Notes under the pieces: generated by a model
Database searches by the model: none
What the model saw: the letters and a program-made list of their open reading frames with translations, nothing else
Told to the model about the DNA's origin: nothing
Shown: in pieces, positions 37,133 to 47,682 of the stretch
Numbering within the stretch: position 1 is the stretch's first letter
How the letters are laid out: the number at the start of each line of letters is the position of its first letter
Position numbers and translations under genes: made by a program
From: Frigoribacterium sp. PhB160
GTDB taxonomy: Bacteria; Actinomycetota; Actinomycetes; Actinomycetales; Microbacteriaceae
Assembly (NCBI RefSeq): GCF_003751785.1
Contig: NZ_RKIE01000002.1
Span: forward strand, 372,001-436,000
Length of the DNA stretch: 64,000 nt
Direction of reading: 5' to 3'

Positions 37133-38098
37133 GTGATCGGCATCGTGCTCGCGGCCCTGCTCTGGGGCACCACCGGCACGGCGGCGAGCCTCCTGCCGTC
37201 GGCGGTGAGCCCGGTGGCGACCGGCGCCGCCACGATGACCGTCGGCGGGCTGCTGCTCGCGGCGACGGCTCCGCGGCTGACGGCGTCGGTGCTCCGGGGA
37301 GGCGCGCCCGCGTGGCGCTGGATCGTCCCGGGCGCGCTCGGAGTCGTCGCCTACCCCCTCGCCTTCTACGCCTCGATGTCGCTGGCCGGGGTCGCGATCG
37401 GCAACGTCGTCTCCCTCGGCACGGCCCCGCTCTTCGCGGCACTGCTCGAGCGGACGCTCGACCCGCCCGCCCGGCGACGCCCCCTTCAGCGCCGGTGGAT
37501 CGCCTCGGCCGTAGCGGCCGTGGTCGGCGTCGCCCTCCTCGCCGCGGTCGGGCACCGCGACCAGCCGACCGACTACGCGTTCGTGGCCGGCGCCGGCCCC
37601 GACCCGCGCGACGCCCTCGCGCCCGGCGCGGGACTCGTCGCCGGGGTCGCCCTCGGGCTGCTCGCCGGGCTCGCCTACGCGACCTACGCGTACACCGCCG
37701 GACGCCTCATCGAGCAGGGGCACCCGGCCCGCGGCGCGATGGCCGCCGAGTTCGGGGTCGGCGCCGTGCTGCTCGTGCCCGTGCTGCTGGCCACGGGCGG
37801 CGCGATCACCGCCTCCGCGACGTCGCTCGGCGTGCACGCCTACCTCGCGCTCGGCCCCATGTTCGTCGCCTACCTGCTCTTCGGCGCGGGCCTGCGGAGG
37901 GTGTCGAGCTCGCGGGCGACGACGGTGACGCTGCTCGAGCCCGTGGTCGCCACGCTCCTCGCCGTGGTCGTCGTCGGCGAGCGCCTCAGCGTGCTCGGCT
38001 GGGTCGGCCTGGCGCTCGTGCTCGCGGGCGTCGTGGTCGTCGTCGCCACGCCCGGGACGCCTCGCGCCCCCGTGCACGGGGCGCCTGCCCGCGCATAG
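37133..38098 (+). CDS. EamA/DMT family transporter
   Basis: 321 residues with about ten hydrophobic helices in two similar halves, each beginning like [16 protein letters not shown] or [24 protein letters not shown]. It matches drug/metabolite transporters of the EamA type. The conserved [19 protein letters not shown] near residue 275 is a family hallmark. Substrate unknown. The end overlaps the putative -10 of prpD, so it may be loosely associated with the methylcitrate genes. Confidence 0.88.
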   Translation: MIGIVLAALLWGTTGTAASLLPSAVSPVATGAATMTVGGLLLAATAPRLTASVLRGGAPAWRWIVPGALGVVAYPLAFYASMSLAGVAIGNVVSLGTAPLFAALLERTLDPPARRRPLQRRWIASAVAAVVGVALLAAVGHRDQPTDYAFVAGAGPDPRDALAPGAGLVAGVALGLLAGLAYATYAYTAGRLIEQGHPARGAMAAEFGVGAVLLVPVLLATGGAITASATSLGVHAYLALGPMFVAYLLFGAGLRRVSSSRATTVTLLEPVVATLLAVVVVGERLSVLGWVGLALVLAGVVVVVATPGTPRAPVHGAPARA

Positions 38099-38101
38099 AG
38101 T
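38096..38101 (+). promoter_or_regulatory. Putative -10 hexamer for prpD
   Basis: TAGAGT, starting within the EamA stop codon and 7 bases before GTG 38109 / 10 before ATG 38112. Confidence 0.4.
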
Positions 38102-38111
38102 GACGCTCGTG

Positions 38112-39752
38112 ATGCTCAACGACGTGCACGTCCACCGCTCCGACGACCCGCTGCTGCGACACGACGAGCTGGCCCACCGGCTGGCCGCGGTCGCGGTCGA
38201 CCCCGTCGCGGTCGACGACGACGTGGCCGAGATGGTGATCAACCGCGTCATCGACAACGCGGCCGTCGCCGCCGCGAGCCTGGGCCGCGCACCCGTGGCC
38301 GCAGCCCGCGCGCAGGCGGCCGCGCGCCTCCAGCACCGCGCCCGTCACGCCGGAGCCGGCCCGGGCGACAGCCCCGCCGACACGTCCGACCGCCCCGAGA
38401 GCACGCTCCGCGCCGCCGGGCCGACCGGCGTCGCGAGCTCCGACGCCCGCAGCCCCCGTGCCGGCGCGACGGTCTTCGGGCTCGACCCCGAGCTGCGCGC
38501 GCAGCCCGAGTGGGCGGCGTGGGCCAACGGCGTGGCGGTGCGCGAGCTCGACTTCCACGACACCTTCCTCGCCGCGGAGTACTCGCACCCGGGCGACAAC
38601 ATCCCGCCGGTGCTCGCGGCGGCGCAGCACGTCGGCGCGGGCGGCGAGCAGCTCGTCCGCGGCATCGCCGCCGGCTACGAGCTGCAGATCGACCTCGCGC
38701 GGGCGATCAGCCTGCACGCGCACAAGATCGACCACGTCGCGCACCTCGGCCCGAGCGCGGCGGGTGGCATCGCCGCGTTGCTCGGCCTCGACGTCGAGAC
38801 CACGGCGCAGGCCATCGCCCAGGCGCTGCACACCACCACGGCCACGCGGCAGTCGCGCAAGGGCCTCATCTCGACCTGGAAGGCCTACGCCCCGGCGTTC
38901 GCGGGCAAGCAGGCGATCGAGGCGATCGACCGGGCGATGCGCGGCCAGACGAGCCCGAGCCCGATCTACGAGGGCGAGGACGGCGTCGTCGCGTGGCTGC
39001 TCGACGGCCCCGACGCGCGCTACTCGGTGCCGCTGCCCGGCCCCGGCGAGGCGAAGCGGGCGATCCTCGACAGCTACACGAAGGAGCACAGCGCCGAGTA
39101 CCAGGCGCAGGCCTGGATCGACCTCGCCCGCCGCCTCGGCCGGGAGCGCCCCGAGCTGCGCGACCCCGCCGCGGTCCGGAGCATCGTCCTGCACACGAGC
39201 CACCACACGCACGTCGTCATCGGCTCGGGCGCCGGCGACCCGCAGAAGTACGACCCGACCGCGAGCCGCGAGACCCTCGACCACTCGATCCCGTACATCG
39301 TCGCCGTGGCGCTGCAGGACGGCGAGTGGCACCACGAGCGCAGCTACGCGCCCGAGCGCGCGCAGCGCCCGGACACCGTCGAGCTCTGGAGGCGCATCTC
39401 GACCGCCGAGGACGCCGAGTGGACCCGGCGCTACCACTCCGCCGACCCCGCCGAGAAGGCGTTCGGCGGGCGCATCGAGGTCGAGTTCGCCGACGGGTCG
39501 CGACTCGTCGACGAGATCGCCGTCGCCGACGCGCACCCGCTCGGCGCGCGGCCGTTCGCGCGGGAGGACTACGTGCGGAAGTTCCGCACCCTCGCCGACG
39601 GGGTGCTCGCACCGGAGGAGGTCGAGCGGTTCCTCGGGGTGGCCACGCGCCTCCGGACGCTGGAGCCGCACGAGCTGGCCGGGCTGACGATCACGCCCCC
39701 GGCCGGCGCCCTCGACCGGGCCGACGCGGCCTCGCCGGACGGGCTGTTCTGA
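38112..39752 (+). CDS. prpD: 2-methylcitrate dehydratase PrpD
   Basis: 546 residues. Dehydrates 2-methylcitrate in the methylcitrate cycle (propionyl-CoA to pyruvate). MmgE/PrpD signatures: [44 protein letters not shown], and [20 protein letters not shown]. About 45 extra Gly/Ser/Arg-rich residues (about 71-116) lie just before GATVFG, where relatives have a short link; the DNA at the start of this insertion carries the CGCGCCTCC motif (38323). GTG 38109 or 38100 could also be the start. Shares one base with prpB. Confidence 0.93.
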   Translation: MLNDVHVHRSDDPLLRHDELAHRLAAVAVDPVAVDDDVAEMVINRVIDNAAVAAASLGRAPVAAARAQAAARLQHRARHAGAGPGDSPADTSDRPESTLRAAGPTGVASSDARSPRAGATVFGLDPELRAQPEWAAWANGVAVRELDFHDTFLAAEYSHPGDNIPPVLAAAQHVGAGGEQLVRGIAAGYELQIDLARAISLHAHKIDHVAHLGPSAAGGIAALLGLDVETTAQAIAQALHTTTATRQSRKGLISTWKAYAPAFAGKQAIEAIDRAMRGQTSPSPIYEGEDGVVAWLLDGPDARYSVPLPGPGEAKRAILDSYTKEHSAEYQAQAWIDLARRLGRERPELRDPAAVRSIVLHTSHHTHVVIGSGAGDPQKYDPTASRETLDHSIPYIVAVALQDGEWHHERSYAPERAQRPDTVELWRRISTAEDAEWTRRYHSADPAEKAFGGRIEVEFADGSRLVDEIAVADAHPLGARPFAREDYVRKFRTLADGVLAPEEVERFLGVATRLRTLEPHELAGLTITPPAGALDRADAASPDGLF

Positions 39753-40651
39753 TGCTGTACTCGACGCTCACGCCGGCCGAGAAGCGGCGGCGCTTCCGTG
39801 AGGCGCTCGCGGGCGGCGAGCTCGTGCGCATGCCGGGGGCCTTCAACCCCCTCAGCGCGCGGCTGATCGAGCGCAAGGGCTTCGACGGCGTCTACGTCTC
39901 GGGCGCCGTCGTCGCCGCCGACCTCGGCCTGCCCGACATCGGCCTCACGACGCTGACCGAGGTCGCGACCCGGGCCGGGCAGATCGCCCGCATGACCGAC
40001 CTGCCGACCCTCGTCGACGCCGACACGGGCTTCGGCGAGCCGATGAACGTCGCGCGCACGGTGCAGACGATGGAGGACGCGGGACTGGCGGGGCTCCACG
40101 TCGAGGACCAGGTCAACCCGAAGCGCTGCGGCCACCTCGACGGCAAGCAGGTCGTCGACCTCGACACGGCGGTCAAGCGGGTCAAGGCCGCCGTCGAGGG
40201 GCGCCGCGACCCCGATTTCGTCGTCATGGCCCGCACCGACGTGCGCGCCGTCGACGGCTTCGACGTCGCCGTCGACCGGGCCCGGAGGCTCGTGGACGCC
40301 GGCGCGGACGCGATCTTCCCCGAGGCGCTCACCGGGCTCGCCGAGTTCGAGGCCGTCGCGTCGGCGGTCGACGTGCCGGTGCTGGCGAACATGACCGAGT
40401 TCGGCAAGGGCGAGCTGCACACCGCCCGGCAGCTGCAGGACGCGGGCGTGAAGATCGTCATCTGGCCGGTGACGCTGCTGCGGCTCGCGATGGGCGAGGC
40501 CGGGCGCGGCCTCGACGAGATCGCCGAGGAGGGCACGCAGGCGCGCCTCCTCGACCGGATGCAGCACCGCGCCGACCTGTACGACCTCGTCGACTACGAG
40601 GGCTACTCGGCCTTCGACGGCGGGGTGTTCGACTTCACCGTCGAGCGCTGA
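39752..40651 (+). CDS. prpB: Methylisocitrate lyase PrpB
   Basis: 299 residues. Splits 2-methylisocitrate to pyruvate and succinate. Family signature KRCGHLDGKQ (catalytic Cys), metal-site DADTGFGEPMNVARTV, and FPEALTGLAEFEAVA fit PrpB rather than isocitrate lyase, which is longer. ATG 39752 overlaps the prpD stop (TGATG), so translation is coupled. The 100-base gap to prpC holds short CCGCAGCAC repeats. Confidence 0.95.
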   Translation: MLYSTLTPAEKRRRFREALAGGELVRMPGAFNPLSARLIERKGFDGVYVSGAVVAADLGLPDIGLTTLTEVATRAGQIARMTDLPTLVDADTGFGEPMNVARTVQTMEDAGLAGLHVEDQVNPKRCGHLDGKQVVDLDTAVKRVKAAVEGRRDPDFVVMARTDVRAVDGFDVAVDRARRLVDAGADAIFPEALTGLAEFEAVASAVDVPVLANMTEFGKGELHTARQLQDAGVKIVIWPVTLLRLAMGEAGRGLDEIAEEGTQARLLDRMQHRADLYDLVDYEGYSAFDGGVFDFTVER

Positions 40652-40754
40652 GCCCGGGCCGCCCCGCCCCGGAGCACCGCTCGACCCGCAGCACCGCAGC
40701 ACAGCACGAACCGCAGCACCGCACGACCCCGCCTCACCTCACGAAGGAGTGACC

Positions 40755-41948
40755 ATGAGCGACACCGTCACCGCCCCGCCCGCCGCCGAGCCGGCACCCG
40801 AGCTGCACAAGGGCCTCGCCGGGGTGGTCGTCGACCGCACGGCCGTCTCGTCGGTCGACGCGGCGAGCAACTCGCTGCTCTACCGCGGCTATCCCGTGCA
40901 GCAGCTCGCCGCCGAGCGCGAGATCGAGGACGTCGCCTACCTGCTCCTGCACGGCGAGCTCCCGACGCCGAGCGAGCGCGAGGCCTTCGACGCCGAGCTG
41001 CGCGCCGCGCGCCCGCTCGCCCCCGGCCTGCTGCACGTCATCGACCTCATCCCGACGACCGCGCACCCCATGGACGTCGTGCGCACCGCCGTCAGCGCCC
41101 TCGGCGCGGCGATGCCCGAGCCCTCGGCGGCGCCCGGCAGCTACGACGTCGACGACACCCGTCGCCTCGCCACGCGACTCTTCGGCGCCCTGCCCGCCGT
41201 CGTGGCGTACGACCAGCGCCGGAGGCGCGACCTCCCGCCCGTGCCCCCTCGCGACGACCTGGGGTACAGCGCCGACTTCCTCCACCAGGTGTTCGACCGT
41301 GAGCCCGACCCCGTCGACGTCGACGCCTTCGACACGTCGATGGTGCTCTACGCGGAGCACTCGTTCAACGCCTCGACGTTCACGGCCCGCGTCGTGGCGT
41401 CGACGCTCAGCGACCTGCACTCGTCGATCGTCGCGGCCATCGGCGCCCTCAAGGGCCCGCTGCACGGCGGCGCGAACGAGGCCGCCCTCGACCTGCTCGA
41501 GCGGGTCGCCGACGACGGCGGTGCCGACGGGGCGGGCGACTGGCTCGACGCCGCCTTCGCCCGGCGGGAGAAGATCATGGGCTTCGGGCACCGCGTCTAC
41601 AAGAACGGCGACAGCCGGGTGCCGACCATGGAGGCGTCGCTGGCGGGGCTCGTCGACCGGGCCCGCGCCTCCGGACACCCCCGCGTCGACGAGCTGGCCG
41701 CCGTCTACGACGCGCTCGCCGCCGGGGTGCTCGAGCGCAAGGGCCTCAAGCCGAACGTCGACTACCCGTCGGGGCTCGCGTACCACCTCATGGGGTTCGA
41801 CACCGCGGTGTTCACGCCGCTGTTCGTCGCGTCGCGGGTGCTCGGCTGGAGCGCCCACGTCATCGAGCAGCGCGAGGCGAACTCGCTGATCAGGCCGCTG
41901 TCGCACTACGACGGACCGGCGCTGCGCGACGTGCCGCCGCACGGTTAG
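40755..41948 (+). CDS. prpC: 2-methylcitrate synthase / citrate synthase PrpC
   Basis: 397 residues. Condenses propionyl-CoA with oxaloacetate. Catalytic residues visible: His in [10 protein letters not shown], His in [11 protein letters not shown], Asp in [22 protein letters not shown] near the end binds substrate. Length fits type II bifunctional methylcitrate/citrate synthases. AAGGAG sits 6 bases before ATG 40755. Third gene of prpDBC; no PrpR regulator gene is nearby. Confidence 0.94.
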   Translation: MSDTVTAPPAAEPAPELHKGLAGVVVDRTAVSSVDAASNSLLYRGYPVQQLAAEREIEDVAYLLLHGELPTPSEREAFDAELRAARPLAPGLLHVIDLIPTTAHPMDVVRTAVSALGAAMPEPSAAPGSYDVDDTRRLATRLFGALPAVVAYDQRRRRDLPPVPPRDDLGYSADFLHQVFDREPDPVDVDAFDTSMVLYAEHSFNASTFTARVVASTLSDLHSSIVAAIGALKGPLHGGANEAALDLLERVADDGGADGAGDWLDAAFARREKIMGFGHRVYKNGDSRVPTMEASLAGLVDRARASGHPRVDELAAVYDALAAGVLERKGLKPNVDYPSGLAYHLMGFDTAVFTPLFVASRVLGWSAHVIEQREANSLIRPLSHYDGPALRDVPPHG

Positions 41949-41984
41949 CCCTCGCGCGCCGAGCCCGTGCGCGGCCGACGCGCC

Positions 41985-41990
41985 TACCGT
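41985..41990 (+). promoter_or_regulatory. Putative -10 hexamer
   Basis: TACCGT, 7 bases before ATG 41998. Confidence 0.4.
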
Positions 41991-41997
41991 GGCGGGC

Positions 41998-43983
<1,986 letters not shown>

Positions 43984-44013
43984 CGCCGGCAGCCGCGACG
44001 AGGTCATTCCGAT

Positions 44014-44067
44014 GACGGCGGCCTGAGCCCGTCGGCGTCGGGTCGTCGCCGGGCTCAGGCCGCCGTC
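44014..44067. terminator. 18-bp bidirectional terminator overlapping the sulfurtransferase stop
   Basis: Perfect arms 44014-44031 and 44050-44067 with an 18-base loop. The right arm includes the stop codon and last codons of the sulfurtransferase gene. Confidence 0.7.
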
Positions 44068-44927
44068 AGCAGCGGTGCCTCGGCGTCGGCGGCCCACTCG
44101 TTCAGCGACCCGTCGTAGAGCGAGACGTTGCGCACGCCGAGCAGCGTCAGGGCGAGCGCGTCGGTCGCCGCCGAGATGCCCGCGCCGCAGTAGAGCACGA
44201 TGCGCTCGGCGTCGAGCACCGGGGCGAACGCCTCGCGCAGGCGGGCCGGCCGGTCGATCCGCCGGTCGTCGCCGACCAGCTCGTCGGCGGGGACGGAGAC
44301 GCTGCCCGGGATGTGCCCGAGCCGGGGCCGGCGGCCCGTGAGGCCGTCGAACTCCGAGCGGGGCGAGGCGCAGATCAGCGCGGCCTGCTCGTCGCCTGCG
44401 ACGACGCGCTCGACGAAGGCCTTGTCGACCCAGAGCTCGGGGCGCTCGTGGGCCACGAACCGGGCGGGCGTGGGCTCGACCTGGCCGACGCCGACCGGGC
44501 GGCCCTCGGCCAGCCAGGTCGAGAAGCCGCCCTCGAGCACGGCGACGTCGTCGTGGCCCGCGGCGCGGAAGAGCCACCACAGGCGCGAGGCCCAGTGCCC
44601 GGCACCCGAGTCGTAGACGACGACCGTGACGTCGTTGTCGATGCCGAGCGCACCCGCGGCGGCGGCGAAGCGCTCGGTCGAGGGCCGGGTGAACGGCAGT
44701 GCGCCGCGGTCGTCGCTGAGGTCGACGATCAGGTCGGCGAAGACCGCCCCGGGCACGTGGCCGTGCGCCAGGTACTGGTCGTGCCCGCCGACGTATCGCC
44801 CGGTGAGCGTGCCCTCGTCGTCGCGGAGCGCCAGCACCGAGGCGTCGACGACGACCATGTCGTCGGCGCCGACGTGGTCGGCGAGCCACTGGGTCGAGAC
44901 GACGGGGGCGGTCAGCACGGGGGACAT
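44055..44927 (-). CDS. Thiosulfate/3-mercaptopyruvate sulfurtransferase
   Basis: 290 residues, two rhodanese domains. The N-terminal domain has GHIPGAV-like AHGHVPGAVFADLIVDLSD and no catalytic Cys; the C-terminal domain carries active-site Cys in VLYCGAGISAATDALAL. The loop CGAGISA is nearer the mercaptopyruvate type (CGSGVTA) than classical thiosulfate type, so the donor is uncertain. ATG 44927 lies 7 bases after TACCGT; GTG 44936 is an upstream alternative. Confidence 0.9.
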   Translation of the reverse strand: MSPVLTAPVVSTQWLADHVGADDMVVVDASVLALRDDEGTLTGRYVGGHDQYLAHGHVPGAVFADLIVDLSDDRGALPFTRPSTERFAAAAGALGIDNDVTVVVYDSGAGHWASRLWWLFRAAGHDDVAVLEGGFSTWLAEGRPVGVGQVEPTPARFVAHERPELWVDKAFVERVVAGDEQAALICASPRSEFDGLTGRRPRLGHIPGSVSVPADELVGDDRRIDRPARLREAFAPVLDAERIVLYCGAGISAATDALALTLLGVRNVSLYDGSLNEWAADAEAPLLTAA

Positions 44928-44934
44928 GCGGGCC

Positions 44935-44940
44935 ACGGTA
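44935..44940 (-). promoter_or_regulatory. Putative -10 hexamer for the sulfurtransferase gene
   Basis: TACCGT on the minus strand, 7 bases before ATG 44927. Confidence 0.4.
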
Positions 44941-45049
44941 GCGGTCGCCCCCGACAGTCGTGAGCCCCGGCTTCACGGGGCGTCACCTCCCCGGTGCCCC
45001 GCCCCCGGTCGTCGACCCCCGGGACGGACGCGGTCAGCACCTGCGACCC

Positions 45050-45081
45050 CGCGCCTCCCCCTCGAGACGACCGGAGGCGCG
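45050..45081. repeat. Inverted pair of the CGCGCCTCC/GGAGGCGCG motif
   Basis: 9-bp perfect arms 45050-45058 and 45073-45081 around a 14-base centre, in the 210-base gap between two divergent genes. Similar pairs occur at 15018/15033, 2342/2394 and 57990/58041. Confidence 0.6.
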
Positions 45082-45150
45082 ACCCGCGGACCAGGGGGAC
45101 GCCACCCGAGGACGACGCGCCGGCCCCGCCGGCCTGGTGGACTCGACCTC

Positions 45151-45765
45151 ATGCCCTCCACGTCGCGCCACGCCGTCGCTCGCTCGGTCCTCGCCGTGCT
45201 CGTCGTCGGGGCCGTCGCCGGCACCGTGACGGCGGGCGGCCCGGTCTTCCTCGCCGCCGACGTGGCCGAGGTCGCGACCGGGTACCGGCCCGACGGCATC
45301 GGCCTCATCGTGCCCGGCCTCGTCGCCACGGCACTCGTCGCGCTCGCCGCGGCGGTCGGGCTCGGCTGCGCGCTGCTCGGTCAGGGCCGCGTGCCGGCGG
45401 CCACCCGGGCACGAAGCACCGCCGCGGCTGCCCTCCTGCCCATGGTCGTGGCCGCGTCGGTCGCGCTCGCCGTCGTCGCCCGGCACTCGTCCGGCCGCAC
45501 GCTGGGCTGGCCCGCCACCTGGTGGTCCGCGGCGGGGACCACGGCCGTCTGCTTCACCGTCGCCGCGCTGGCGCTCGTCGTCGCGTCCGTCACGCGCCGG
45601 GGCACGGTGCGCATCGTGGCGGCGAGCCTCGCGACGGCGGCCCTCGGGCTCGGCGGCGCCGCCCAGCCGGCGTTGGTGACGGTCTCGCTGCTCGGCGGAT
45701 CGCTCGCGGTCGCGACCCTGCTGCTGTCGCTCGCTCCTAGCGCCCGGTCTTCTTCGCCGAGATGA
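45151..45765 (+). CDS. Small integral membrane protein (204 aa)
   Basis: About six hydrophobic segments starting VLAVLVVGAVAGTVTAGGPV. No recognised motif, and composition is mostly Ala/Val/Leu. The end overlaps the convergent CoA-binding gene by 29 bases. Function unknown. Confidence 0.6.
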   Translation: MPSTSRHAVARSVLAVLVVGAVAGTVTAGGPVFLAADVAEVATGYRPDGIGLIVPGLVATALVALAAAVGLGCALLGQGRVPAATRARSTAAAALLPMVVAASVALAVVARHSSGRTLGWPATWWSAAGTTAVCFTVAALALVVASVTRRGTVRIVAASLATAALGLGGAAQPALVTVSLLGGSLAVATLLLSLAPSARSSSPR

Positions 45766-46324
45766 CGCCCGTGTCGAAGCCCATGAGGTTGAGGCCGCCG
45801 TGGAAGCGGGCGTGCTCGACCTTGATGCAGCGGTCCATGACGACGGTGAGGCCCTGCTCCTCGCCGTAGCGCGCCGCCTCCTCGTTCCAGATGCCGAGCT
45901 GCACCCAGATGGTCGTCGCCCCGCTGGCGACCACGTCGTCGACGACCGAGGGGATGTCGCTCGCCTTGCGGAACACGTCGACGATGTCGGGCACCTCCGG
46001 CAGCGAGGCGAGGTCGGGGTAGGCGGGCTGGCCGAGGATCGTCTCGGCGTTCGGGTTGACGAAGTACACGCGCAGGTCGCTCGACTGCTGCAGGTAGGTG
46101 CCCACGAAGTAGCTCGACCGCGTGGCGTTGGGCGAGGCGCCGACGATGGCGACGCTCTTCGCGCCGCGGAGGATCGCCTGTCGCTCCTTGGCGCTCGGGC
46201 CGACCCAGGTGCGCTGCGACCTCAGCAGCTTCGCGAGCGGCGAGCTCGCCGGCAGGTCGCAGGTCAGGCCGTTCGACAGCTGCGTCGTGACGGTGGCGGC
46301 GGTCGTGTCGTCGGTGGTGGTCAT
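45737..46324 (-). CDS. CoA-binding (YccU-type) protein
   Basis: 195 residues. Single CoA-binding Rossmann domain: KSVAIVGASPNATRSSYFVG (near residue 55), VYFVNPNAETILGQPAYPDL, and PDIVDVFRKASDIPSVVDD. The last third has IWVQLGIWNEEAARYGEEQG and MDRCIKVEHARFHGG. Role unknown; homologues commonly lie beside MetY genes as here, with just two bases between the sulfhydrylase stop and this start. It may sense CoA or acyl-CoA status for sulfur assimilation; that is inference. Confidence 0.88.
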   Translation of the reverse strand: MTTTDDTTAATVTTQLSNGLTCDLPASSPLAKLLRSQRTWVGPSAKERQAILRGAKSVAIVGASPNATRSSYFVGTYLQQSSDLRVYFVNPNAETILGQPAYPDLASLPEVPDIVDVFRKASDIPSVVDDVVASGATTIWVQLGIWNEEAARYGEEQGLTVVMDRCIKVEHARFHGGLNLMGFDTGVISAKKTGR

Positions 46325-46326
46325 GG

Positions 46327-47616
46327 TCAGCCCTTCGTCGCGGCGGCGAGCGCCTGGTCGAGGTCGTCGATGATGTCGGCCGGGTCCTCGATGCCGACGC
46401 TGATGCGCACCGAGCCGGGCAGCACGCCCGCGTCGACGAGCTGCTGCTCGCTGAGCTGCGCGTGCGTGGTCGACCCGGGGTGGATGACGAGGGTCTTCGC
46501 GTCGCCGATGTTGGCGAGGTGGCTCGCCAGCTCGACCGACTCGATGAAGGTGCGCCCGGCGGGCCGGCCGCCCTTCAGCTCGAACGTGAAGACCGAGCCC
46601 GGGCCCTCCGGCAGGTACTTGGCCGCGCGGTCGTGGTGGGGGTGGTCGGGCAGCCCGGCCCAGCGCACGCGCTCGATGCGGGGGTCGGCGTCGAGCCACT
46701 CGGCGACCTGGCGGGCGTTCTCGACGTGGGCGCGCATCCGGAAGGGCAGGGTCTCGACGCCCTGGGCGAGCAGGAAGGCCGAGTGCGGCGCGAGGGCCGG
46801 GCCGATGTCGCGCAGCTGCTCGGCGCGCAGCCGCGTGAGGAACGCGTACTCGCCGAAGTTGCCCGACCAGTTGAGGCCGCCGTAGCTCGCCACCGGCTGG
46901 TCGAAGAGCGGGAAGCGCTCGCTGTCCCAGGCGAAGCGGCCCGACTCGACGACGACGCCGCCGAGGGTCGTGCCGTGACCGCCGAGGAACTTCGTCGCCG
47001 AGTGGATGACGACGTCGGCTCCCCACTCGATCGGGCGGTTGAGGTAGGGCGTCGCGATGGTCGAGTCGACGATGAGGGGGATGCCCGCGGCGTGCGCGAC
47101 CTCGGCGAGGCCCTCGAGGTCGGCGATCTCGCCGGAGGGGTTCGCGACGGTCTCGACGAAGAGCAGCTTCGTCGCGGGGGTGATCGCGGCCGCGTAGTCG
47201 GCGGGCTCCGCCGACTGGACGAACGTCGTCTCGACGCCGAAGCGGCGGAGGGTCACGTCGAGCTGCGTGATCGAGCCGCCGTAGAGGTTCGCGCTCGCCA
47301 CGATGTGGTCGCCGGCCCCGGCGAGGCTCGCGAAGGTGATGAACTGCGCGCTGAGCCCGCTCGAGGTCGCGACGGCGCCGAGGCCGCCCTCGAGGCTGGC
47401 GATCCGCTCCTCGAAGGAGGCGGTGGTCGGGTTCGCGAGGCGGCTGTAGATGTTGCCGTACTTCTGCAGGGCGAACCGCGCCGCGGCGTCGTCGGTGTCG
47501 TCGAAGACGAACGCGCTCGACTGGTAGATGGGGAGGGCGCGGGCACCCGTCACCGCGTCGGGGATGTTGCCCGCGTGGATCGCCCGCGTGCGGAAGCCGT
47601 ACTCACGATCTGCCAT
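46327..47616 (-). CDS. metY: O-acetylhomoserine (thiol)-lyase
   Basis: 429 residues. PLP-dependent Cys/Met metabolism enzyme forming homocysteine from O-acetylhomoserine and sulfide. Signatures: GFRTRAIHAGNIPDAVTGAR, PIYQSSAFVFDD, NIYSRLANPTTASFEERIA, and the PLP Lys in DVVIHSATKFLGGHGTTLGG; the length of about 430 separates it from shorter MetB/MetC/MetZ. ATG 47616 lies 6 bases after TAGCGT, hence probably leaderless. Cotranscribed with the CoA-binding gene. Confidence 0.93.
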   Translation of the reverse strand: MADREYGFRTRAIHAGNIPDAVTGARALPIYQSSAFVFDDTDDAAARFALQKYGNIYSRLANPTTASFEERIASLEGGLGAVATSSGLSAQFITFASLAGAGDHIVASANLYGGSITQLDVTLRRFGVETTFVQSAEPADYAAAITPATKLLFVETVANPSGEIADLEGLAEVAHAAGIPLIVDSTIATPYLNRPIEWGADVVIHSATKFLGGHGTTLGGVVVESGRFAWDSERFPLFDQPVASYGGLNWSGNFGEYAFLTRLRAEQLRDIGPALAPHSAFLLAQGVETLPFRMRAHVENARQVAEWLDADPRIERVRWAGLPDHPHHDRAAKYLPEGPGSVFTFELKGGRPAGRTFIESVELASHLANIGDAKTLVIHPGSTTHAQLSEQQLVDAGVLPGSVRISVGIEDPADIIDDLDQALAAATKG

Positions 47617-47622
47617 GCGCCA

Positions 47623-47628
47623 ACGCTA
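47623..47628 (-). promoter_or_regulatory. Putative -10 hexamer for metY
   Basis: TAGCGT on the minus strand, 6 bases before ATG 47616. Confidence 0.45.
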
Positions 47629-47682
47629 GCCGCTGCCCGTCACGCGGAGACCCAGGAGGTAACAGGGCGTCGCAGTCGCGGG

